Assembly (NCBI GenBank): GCA_012513875.1 | Contig: JAAZBI010000074.1 | Span: 1 to 5,813 of the forward strand | Direction of reading: 5' to 3' | Source: Mollicutes bacterium | GTDB lineage: Bacteria > Bacillota_I > Bacilli_A > RF39 > UBA660 | DNA length: 5,813 nucleotides | Part shown: in pieces, positions 1 through 3,791 of the stretch | How the letters are laid out: each line of letters starts with the position of its first letter | Position numbering within the stretch: the first letter of the stretch is position 1 | Position numbers and translations under genes: made by a program | Notes under the pieces: model-generated | What the model was told of the DNA's origin: nothing | The model's input: only the letters and a program-made list of their open reading frames with translations | The model's database searches: none

Positions 1-127
1 TAATTTTTAATATATTAACAATAACTGGAATGGTTTTTAACATTGGCACAAGCAAAGAACAAGAGCCAAACATAAATATAGAACAAGCACCAATAGTAGA
101 AAAATTAAAACTTAATCACACTTACAA
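1..127. repeat. Terminal direct repeat, left copy (circle overlap)
   Basis: Identical base for base to 5687-5813. The simplest reading is assembly overlap of a circular molecule of 5686 bp, because joining the ends restores one continuous reading frame with a proper start and RBS. A length of exactly 127 is typical of a de Bruijn k-mer overlap, so it is probably not a biological terminal repeat. Confidence 0.95.
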
Positions 128-617
128 ATTTACGCCACCTACTGGCGATGAAGCAACGACACTACAAACACTAATAAAAAACAACCAAAATTATTGGTAT
201 GTTGAATTTGAAGAAAATAATTATATAGGTGTAAATGGTAATACCGAAAATGTTATAGAAGAAATGCTATATATAGCAGATAATATTTACAACATAACTG
301 GTGTAGCCTATGATGAAATTGGCATTACTCAATTCACAATCACGCACGATACAACTATTTATAGTTTTAACATTGATTTATTACCATATTTAACCGATAT
401 TACACAAGGTGGACAAATAATTGGCAGTATTGCAAGTGGATTAGGATTAATAGGAAACTTAACAAATGAATTTTTAACTGGATTTACATACTTATTTTGG
501 CAAAATGAAAGTTTAACCAGTTTTGGTGGTTTTGCATTAGTTATGTTAGGTGTATCCGTATCATTTGCAGTAGTTAAATTAGTATTATTTATAATTAGAA
601 ATAAAAGTGGTAGTTAA
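1..617 (+). CDS. Adsorption/minor coat protein with C-terminal major-coat-like domain (3' part of gene split by the cut)
   Basis: This is the 3' part of a gene whose real start lies at 5674 near the other end of the window; codons run in the frame of position 3, and the ATG at 30 is internal. Joined across the junction the protein is 209 aa. It has a hydrophobic N-terminus, then about 120 polar residues rich in N, T, I and Y (probably beta-rich, exposed), then a coat domain from about 408 to 614. That last part aligns with the 76-aa major coat protein at 5376: about two thirds of residues match by eye, including SGLGL, the FxxLFW-type segment, LTSFG, and an unbroken 15-residue block MLGVSVSFAVVKLVL. 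The inferred role is a virion-tip receptor-binding protein anchored by a coat-type helix, placed like M13 gene III. Only 2 bases separate it from the next gene, so they are probably co-transcribed. The N-terminal domain is not recognised. Confidence 0.88.
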   Translation, partial: IFNILTITGMVFNIGTSKEQEPNINIEQAPIVEKLKLNHTYKFTPPTGDEATTLQTLIKNNQNYWYVEFEENNYIGVNGNTENVIEEMLYIADNIYNITGVAYDEIGITQFTITHDTTIYSFNIDLLPYLTDITQGGQIIGSIASGLGLIGNLTNEFLTGFTYLFWQNESLTSFGGFALVMLGVSVSFAVVKLVLFIIRNKSGS

Positions 618-619
618 AT

Positions 620-1615
620 ATGGTAAAAAGTATTGTATTAATACCAACAATACTATCCACACTATTACCAAGTTTACCAAGTGGTAATAATTTTAATCCA
701 CCAATACAAAATGCAGACCCAGTAAGTATAATTCAATGGGATATAGATGATGCAACAAAAACAAGCACCCAAACTTTAATAAATCAAAATGGTAATGCTT
801 ATATAGGTGCTAATATTAGTAAATACAACATTAATAAAGCAAATAATTATATCAATATAAAAGAAACAACATATACACAAACAATACAAATAAATAATTC
901 CTATAATTCAATACATAAAATACAAAATTATTATGATTACAACGCAATTCGTTATGAAACCAGTGCATTAATAATCACAGAAATAACAACATATAGTGGT
1001 CTTACAAACAATACAATAGATTATAAAATATCATTATTAAATAATAATCATTTAAATACATATCCACTAATATATACCGATATTATACAATATAAAACAA
1101 ACAATGATTTAAGTGAATATATTAACCAAACAAATTATGCAATTTTAAACAACCAATTAGCAATATTTACAAATATTACAAATAATTATAGTTATACACA
1201 AACACAAAATATAGATGATATAGAAATAGATGAAAGTTTTAAAATGACAACAAATATTCAATTAAATAATATATGGAAAACATACATGATTACATATGTT
1301 AAATGGATAGATACTACATTAGAAGAATTAACAATAACTGGTTATCCCATAGATAATGATTTAATCACAATGGATACTGGCGAAATCTTTGGAAGTATAT
1401 ATGTAGGGAGTGGGTATGAATATGTAGATATACCAAATCTAATGTTTACAATATTAACATTGCCATTTAGTTTTATAACACAAGCATTTAATATAACATT
1501 ATTCCCAAATACACCATATAGCATAAATATTGGTAATCTATTTTTAAGCATTGTTGCAATTATTTTATTAATGTGGCTATTGCAAAAAATTATAGGATTT
1601 TTCAATAAAGCATAA
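620..1615 (+). CDS. Secreted, C-terminally membrane-anchored virion protein, putative adsorption/minor coat
   Basis: A 331-aa protein with an apparent N-terminal signal sequence (residues 1-20, one Lys then hydrophobic, ending LPSLPSG). A long polar region (about 25-250) is dominated by N, T, I, Y and Q and looks beta-rich and extracytoplasmic. The C-terminal module has two hydrophobic segments, about 271-290 (contains LTLPFSFITQAF) and 303-326, separated by an FPNTPY turn, and ends in basic residues. The layout resembles filamentous phage attachment proteins (pIII): exported N-terminal part, C-terminal anchor retained in the membrane until assembly ends. It starts 2 nt after the stop of the coat-fusion gene without a strong Shine-Dalgarno, suggesting coupling. 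I do not recognise the polar domain. The adsorption role is inferred from architecture and position; a structural tip protein is the main alternative. Confidence 0.85.
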   Translation: MVKSIVLIPTILSTLLPSLPSGNNFNPPIQNADPVSIIQWDIDDATKTSTQTLINQNGNAYIGANISKYNINKANNYINIKETTYTQTIQINNSYNSIHKIQNYYDYNAIRYETSALIITEITTYSGLTNNTIDYKISLLNNNHLNTYPLIYTDIIQYKTNNDLSEYINQTNYAILNNQLAIFTNITNNYSYTQTQNIDDIEIDESFKMTTNIQLNNIWKTYMITYVKWIDTTLEELTITGYPIDNDLITMDTGEIFGSIYVGSGYEYVDIPNLMFTILTLPFSFITQAFNITLFPNTPYSINIGNLFLSIVAIILLMWLLQKIIGFFNKA

Positions 1616-1618
1616 ATT

Positions 1619-2149
1619 ATGAAGAAACAAAAAAAAGAAAAAATATATATTAATATAAATAGTAATCCAAAAACACCGGCAAAGGCAGTAGCCAGTTTGA
1701 CAAGTGGAAAATTTGGAGTTTATACAATATGGATAGTATGGATAATAATATTAGGAATTGTAGCATTAGCATTAAGCACAATATTTGATGAAAGAACAAC
1801 AATTTTATTAAGCACATTTGAGCATAATGGCATAAAATTATGGAAAATAGATATATGGAAGTATTTAACTAATTTAGCAATATCTTTAAGTCCAGATAAT
1901 TTAAGTTTAAACATACCAACAATAAATAATAGCAGTATAATAACAATAACAATAACATCAATAAACTATATAATAATGATGATTAATATACTAACATATC
2001 CATTACGAATTAGTGGATTTATAACAATTAATTTAATGGCATTAGTAGGAATTAACATGAACCCAAATATAACACATAATCTATCATGGCTAATTAATTT
2101 AGGGAAATTTTTCACAGAGTTAAATATTCCGTATATTCCAAATGAGTAA
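1619..2149 (+). CDS. Multi-pass membrane protein, putative pVI-like virion cap protein
   Basis: A 176-aa protein with a strongly basic N-terminus (MKKQKKEK) and three probable membrane segments, about residues 33-55 (rich in W, I, V), 104-127, and 129-147. A short polar C-terminus ends IPNE. It follows the 331-aa gene by 3 nt and is the last large gene before the strong terminator at 2234. In M13 the gene after the attachment gene III is gene VI, a hydrophobic minor coat protein that works with pIII at the virion end. Position, size class and hydrophobicity fit that role, but no sequence motif proves it. There is no clear ribosome binding site, so translation is probably coupled to the upstream gene. 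Confidence 0.82.
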   Translation: MKKQKKEKIYININSNPKTPAKAVASLTSGKFGVYTIWIVWIIILGIVALALSTIFDERTTILLSTFEHNGIKLWKIDIWKYLTNLAISLSPDNLSLNIPTINNSSIITITITSINYIIMMINILTYPLRISGFITINLMALVGINMNPNITHNLSWLINLGKFFTELNIPYIPNE

Positions 2150-2207
2150 AATGGACGAGTTAGCCAATGACCTTGAAAAGCAAGGTATTCAAAAGCATTA
2201 TATGTAG
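2142..2207 (+). CDS. Possible 21-aa small protein, translationally coupled
   Basis: A short ORF (MSKMDELANDLEKQGIQKHYM) starts inside the end of the preceding gene, with the overlap ATGAGTAA, and ends in TAG 26 bases before the terminator hairpin. Its codons (GAC, GAG, GCC, CTT, AAG) are richer in G and C than the surrounding genes. The predicted peptide is a charged amphipathic helix. The coupling-type overlap and its place inside the transcript argue for translation; its tiny size and lack of a known relative argue against. It may instead be the remnant of a longer gene or sequence acquired with the terminator. Confidence 0.3.
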   Translation: MSKMDELANDLEKQGIQKHYM

Positions 2208-2233
2208 TTCATTAAGTGCATTTTAACAAAATT

Positions 2234-2267
2234 AGCCAGTTAGCCGAAAGGTTGACTGGCTTTTTTT
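2234..2267 (+). terminator. Rho-independent terminator ending the adsorption/cap module
   Basis: A 12-bp stem (2234-2245 with 2250-2261, two G-U wobbles) closes on a GAAA tetraloop and runs into seven T's (2261-2267). This is a textbook intrinsic terminator for the transcript carrying the 209-, 331- and 176-aa genes. It marks the left border of the intergenic region and supports a bacterial host. Confidence 0.93.
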
Positions 2268-2277
2268 ATGGGCAATG

Positions 2278-2296
2278 GTGGTTTTTGCCACTTTTT
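2278..2296 (+). terminator. Possible weak back-up terminator
   Basis: A short hairpin (GTGGT 2278-2282 with GCCAC 2287-2291, TTTT loop, last pair a G-U wobble) is followed by TTTTT, 10 nt after the main terminator. An alternative stem, GGCAA 2271-2275 with TTGCC 2285-2289, competes with it. It could catch read-through, but the stem is short. Confidence 0.35.
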
Positions 2297-2315
2297 AGGC
2301 ATTTTAAGACACGAA

Positions 2316-2429
2316 AAGGATTTTTTAAGGATTTAGGATTAAAGATTTTTTTTCATGGCTATATGCTATGGTTTTAATCCCTTAACTTTATGAATAAATT
2401 TTTTGGGAATTCTTATTAAGGATTTTTTA
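2316..2429. repeat. Degenerate AAGGATTTTTTA direct repeats
   Basis: AAGGATTTTTTA occurs exactly at 2316-2327 and 2418-2429. Related units lie at 2328-2334 (AGGATTT-type), 2335-2340 (AGGATT) and 2342-2352 (AAGATTTTTTT). The T-runs make the region easy to melt. The repeats could be initiator binding sites or part of an unwinding element; no protein partner is visible from sequence alone. Confidence 0.5.
2336..2380. repeat. Compound inverted repeat with inner hairpin
   Basis: Outer arms GGATTAAA (2336-2343) and TTTAATCC (2373-2380) pair perfectly over 8 bp. Inside them CATGGC (2354-2359) and GCTATG (2365-2370) form a second stem with one G-T wobble around a TATAT loop. The nested shape is of the kind that single-stranded phage DNA uses for packaging or complementary-strand priming. 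Its function is unproven. Confidence 0.5.
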
Positions 2430-2458
2430 TCGCTCATAGAAAAAAAGGAAACTACAAG

Positions 2459-2482
2459 GTGTGTTCCTTTTAAGGAACACAC
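2459..2482. repeat. 24-bp near-perfect palindrome
   Basis: Arms GTGTGTTCCTT (2459-2469) and AAGGAACACAC (2472-2482) are fully complementary, 11 bp with only two bases between them. The GC content is well above the surroundings. No T-run follows on the plus strand; on the minus strand a T-rich tract lies about 10 bases beyond, so a minus-strand terminator is possible but weak. A packaging hairpin, origin element or dimeric protein site are the leading options. Confidence 0.75.
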
Positions 2483-2502
2483 AGTATTATAATATATTTA
2501 CG

Positions 2503-2532
2503 CAACGATGCGATATAATCGTTCCATCGTTG
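2503..2532. repeat. Nested hairpin built of CGAT-type motifs
   Basis: Outer arms CAACGATG (2503-2510) and CATCGTTG (2525-2532) pair over 8 bp. The interior holds a second stem, CGAT (2511-2514) with ATCG (2518-2521) around ATA, leaving TTC unpaired. It lies about 20 bp after the 24-bp palindrome, and the pair forms a GC-rich island in the AT-rich intergenic region. It is a candidate origin nick-site hairpin or packaging signal. Confidence 0.7.
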
Positions 2533-2558
2533 ATGCTTAATATAATAATAATAACCAT

Positions 2559-2629
2559 GTAAGTATTGTATGAGTATGTAGATAGTATGTATATAAGTTA
2601 TTAGTAATTAATACGAATATAATACTTAC
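2559..2629. repeat. Long-range inverted repeat, 13-bp arms
   Basis: GTAAGTATTGTAT (2559-2571) pairs with ATATAATACTTAC (2617-2629), 13 positions with one G-T wobble, across a 45-nt loop. The loop contains the first of the AGTTATTAGTA repeats. In single-stranded DNA this could form a stem that presents the loop. Confidence 0.5.
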
Positions 2630-2684
2630 CATTATGTTATCCTTAATGTGTAATAGTTATTAGTATATATATAAGTTATGAGTA
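2595..2684. repeat. Iteron-like repeats, (A/T)AGTTAT(T/G)AGTA
   Basis: Three 12-bp units in the same orientation lie at 2595-2606 (AAGTTATTAGTA), 2654-2665 (TAGTTATTAGTA) and 2673-2684 (AAGTTATGAGTA). A weaker TATGAGTA occurs at 2569-2576. The last two are 19 bp apart start to start, roughly two helical turns. They lie just upstream of the first gene's promoter, as expected for binding sites of a replication or regulatory protein such as the RHH-like product at 2823. Confidence 0.5.
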
Positions 2685-2689
2685 TATAT

Positions 2690-2726
2690 AAAGAATAAAG
2701 AAATAAAGAATAAAGAAAAAGAAAAA
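2690..2726. repeat. Purine-rich AAAGAATA-type tract
   Basis: An A/G-dominated tract of reiterated ATAAAGAA units lies directly upstream of the promoter at 2731. It may act as an UP element or curved DNA, or be simple-sequence drift. A very similar reiteration encodes the Lys/Asn/Glu tail of the small protein at 3416. Confidence 0.45.
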
Positions 2727-2730
2727 TAAT

Positions 2731-2759
2731 TTGCAATATAAAAAAACATATAATATAAT
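2731..2759 (+). promoter_or_regulatory. Sigma-A-type promoter for the early/assembly operon
   Basis: A -35-like TTGCAA (2731-2736) and a perfect TATAAT -10 (2754-2759) are 17 bp apart; another TATAAT overlaps at 2749-2754. Transcription would start near 2766, just before the leader hairpin, and run through the genes from 2823. The -35 hexamer TTGCAA is repeated upstream of the major coat gene at 5321. Confidence 0.7.
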
Positions 2760-2769
2760 ATGTATGTAA

Positions 2770-2810
2770 GCAAGGATATTGAAGAACTTAAACAACTTCG
2801 GTATCCTTGC
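2770..2810 (+). promoter_or_regulatory. 15-bp leader hairpin in the 5' UTR of the RHH-like gene
   Basis: 2770-2784 pairs with 2796-2810 over 15 uninterrupted positions, two of them U-G wobbles, around an 11-nt loop. The stem begins a few nt after the predicted transcription start and ends 12 nt before the ATG at 2823. The wobble pairs suggest function as RNA or single-stranded DNA rather than as a duplex operator. There is no U-tail, so it is not a terminator. The only SD-like AAGG (2772-2775) is buried in the stem. It could control translation, protect the mRNA 5' end or act as an origin element. Confidence 0.65.
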
Positions 2811-2822
2811 CAATAACCAAAG

Positions 2823-3317
2823 ATGAAAGCAGAAAAATTAACACTATATTTAAACAAAGAAGAATTAAAAAAATTTTTGTATTTAAAAAATAAAAATAAA
2901 TTATCATTTAGCACTATAATAGATATATTAGTTAATAATGACCTATACAACGGAGATTTATGGAAAGAAAAATATATATTTAGCACAAGAGATAGAAAAA
3001 GAACAAGCGTGAAACCAAGAATGTTAGATATTTATAGCACTAATCAAAAAACAAAAATAATTAATAATTTAGTCCATATATATATCAATAAAAATTTTAA
3101 AATATATGCAGATGAAACGATGAAAGCATTAGGAATTAAAGAAGATAAAAAAGGAAAGATGAAAAACAAAGTAATAACAGATTACTTAAATACAATACAA
3201 AGAGAATTAGAAAATAGAATTGATATGTATTATTTGTATAATGAAACAACAAGGAATCAAATTAAATTTATAAAAGAAAATAAAGATTACATAGAAAAAA
3301 TACAGAAAGGAAAATAA
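2823..3317 (+). CDS. Putative ribbon-helix-helix DNA-binding protein, candidate regulator or replication protein
   Basis: A 164-aa, Lys-rich soluble protein, first gene after the intergenic region. Residues 4-39 fit a ribbon-helix-helix fold: a short strand (KLTLYL), a charged helix (about 12-24) and a second helix starting at S28/S30 (SFSTIIDILVNN). Residues 59-90 may repeat the pattern (basic strand KRTSVKPR, then helices), so it could carry two RHH units. The rest (about 100-164) is charged and helical. RHH proteins commonly bind repeats as dimers and control transcription or plasmid copy number. No HUH or catalytic Tyr motif of a rolling-circle initiator is visible. The start is the first Met of the frame; no Shine-Dalgarno precedes it and a 15-bp hairpin ends 12 nt upstream. 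Fold assignment is by pattern only. Confidence 0.8.
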   Translation: MKAEKLTLYLNKEELKKFLYLKNKNKLSFSTIIDILVNNDLYNGDLWKEKYIFSTRDRKRTSVKPRMLDIYSTNQKTKIINNLVHIYINKNFKIYADETMKALGIKEDKKGKMKNKVITDYLNTIQRELENRIDMYYLYNETTRNQIKFIKENKDYIEKIQKGK

Positions 3318-3318
3318 A

Positions 3319-3426
3319 ATGTTAGATGAATTAATAAAAAATATACCAAACTATAAATGGGCTAATAAACACAATAAAAAGAAACAAAAAAGAAAACAAA
3401 GAAAAGGAAAACAAAATGCTAATTAA
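3319..3426 (+). CDS. 35-aa very basic small protein
   Basis: A short ORF with a good ribosome binding site (GAAAGGAAA at 3305-3313, about 6 nt before the ATG), starting 1 nt after the RHH-like gene and overlapping the next ORF by 11 nt. The first 15 residues (MLDELIKNIPNYKWA) are mixed; the rest is almost entirely Lys, Gln, Arg and Asn. Such a tail would bind nucleic acid non-specifically. A role in coating or compacting phage DNA is a guess from composition and from the lack of any other single-strand binding protein in the genome. Confidence 0.6.
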   Translation: MLDELIKNIPNYKWANKHNKKKQKRKQRKGKQNAN

Positions 3427-3571
3427 TCTTATAGAAAATTTATCAATTATAGAATGGATACTATACTCAATAATTATAGTATCGGTAATTACTTATATTA
3501 CATTTAATATAATAGACACAATAAAGAAAAACAAAGAAATAAAAAAGAATAAAGAAAAAAATAAAGAATAA
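3416..3571 (+). CDS. 51-aa single-pass membrane protein with Lys-rich tail
   Basis: Starts inside the preceding ORF (11-nt overlap) with a Shine-Dalgarno-like AAGGAA at 3404-3409. One hydrophobic helix (residues 15-33) follows a short polar N-terminus, and the last 15 residues are reiterated Lys, Asn and Glu. The charge pattern predicts an N-out, C-in topology, the same as filamentous phage coat proteins. It is a candidate minor coat or assembly protein; no homologue is recognised. Confidence 0.65.
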   Translation: MLINLIENLSIIEWILYSIIIVSVITYITFNIIDTIKKNKEIKKNKEKNKE

Positions 3572-3657
3572 TGGATTTTGGTGCAATAATATTATTAATA
3601 TTAATAGTAGGTGTAATTTTTATAACAAAAAAAATAGGGAGTAAACCAAAAAAATGA
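3571..3657 (+). CDS. 28-aa single-helix membrane protein, pVII/pIX-size
   Basis: The ATG shares its first base with the stop of the previous ORF (TAATG), a coupling arrangement. One hydrophobic helix (residues 4-18) precedes a basic tail (TKKIGSKPKK). Its size and shape match M13 pVII and pIX (about 32-33 aa), the minor proteins at the leading virion tip, but that assignment is by analogy only. It ends in TGA within ATGA, overlapping the next start. This is a clear stop use of TGA and argues against a code in which TGA means Trp. Confidence 0.55.
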   Translation: MDFGAIILLILIVGVIFITKKIGSKPKK

Positions 3658-3782
3658 AAGCAACTTTAAGAACATTACCATTTATGCTAAAATTTAGAAA
3701 GCAAATACAAAAAGCAGATTATGATCTATTGTTAATAATGAAACAAGAACTAAATAAAGAAATGGAAAGAAGAAAAAAATAG
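3654..3782 (+). CDS. 42-aa charged helical small protein
   Basis: Starts in the ATGA overlap with the previous ORF; a GGGAG lies at 3637-3641, 12 nt upstream, a little far for ideal spacing. The product is basic, with aromatic and hydrophobic residues near the N-terminus (TLRTLPFMLKF) and then an amphipathic charged helix ending MERRKK. It sits 9 nt before the ATPase gene. It is unrecognised: a DNA-binding or ATPase partner role is possible but unsupported. Confidence 0.55.
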   Translation: MKATLRTLPFMLKFRKQIQKADYDLLLIMKQELNKEMERRKK

Positions 3783-3791
3783 AAAAGCAAC

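Larger units (their letters stand above)
2268..2822. other. Structured intergenic region, candidate replication origin and packaging signal
   Basis: This ~555-bp stretch is the only long non-coding part of the circle. It contains direct repeats, at least four separate inverted repeats, a purine tract, a promoter and a leader hairpin, listed individually. In filamentous phages the intergenic region holds the plus and minus origins and the packaging hairpin, and this region sits in the equivalent place, after the last virion gene and before the first early gene. No nick site matching a known HUH initiator could be identified, so assigning individual hairpins to origin or packaging is inference. 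Open reading frames crossing it on the minus strand look non-genuine. Confidence 0.6.

Noticed and set aside
1..127. Biological terminal repeat or attachment-site duplication
   Set aside because: Exactly 127 bp lying inside a coding sequence whose frame is restored by circular joining; an assembly overlap explains it fully.
1342..1605. Minus-strand ORF opposite the end of the 331-aa gene
   Set aside because: Antisense to a membrane-anchor region with no RBS; no motif.
2615..2643. Possible dif-like XerCD site (TTATGTTAT around 2632)
   Set aside because: One half-site vaguely resembles the XerD arm, but the other half and the spacer do not match the 11-6-11 layout; not enough to claim integration.
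2760..2816. 18-codon leader ORF (ATG at 2760) through the leader hairpin
   Set aside because: Its ATG directly abuts the -10 element and lies upstream of the expected transcription start, and it has no ribosome binding site; the frame probably exists only because of the hairpin.
2268..2822. CRISPR array or tRNA in the repeat-rich region
   Set aside because: Repeats are short, degenerate and irregularly spaced, without unique spacers of constant length; no cloverleaf or CCA-type acceptor could be folded by eye.
2660..2986. 108-codon minus-strand ORF over the first gene's promoter
   Set aside because: Low-complexity Phe/Tyr/Ser-rich product antisense to the A-rich promoter tract and the RHH-like gene, with no RBS; typical shadow in AT-rich DNA.
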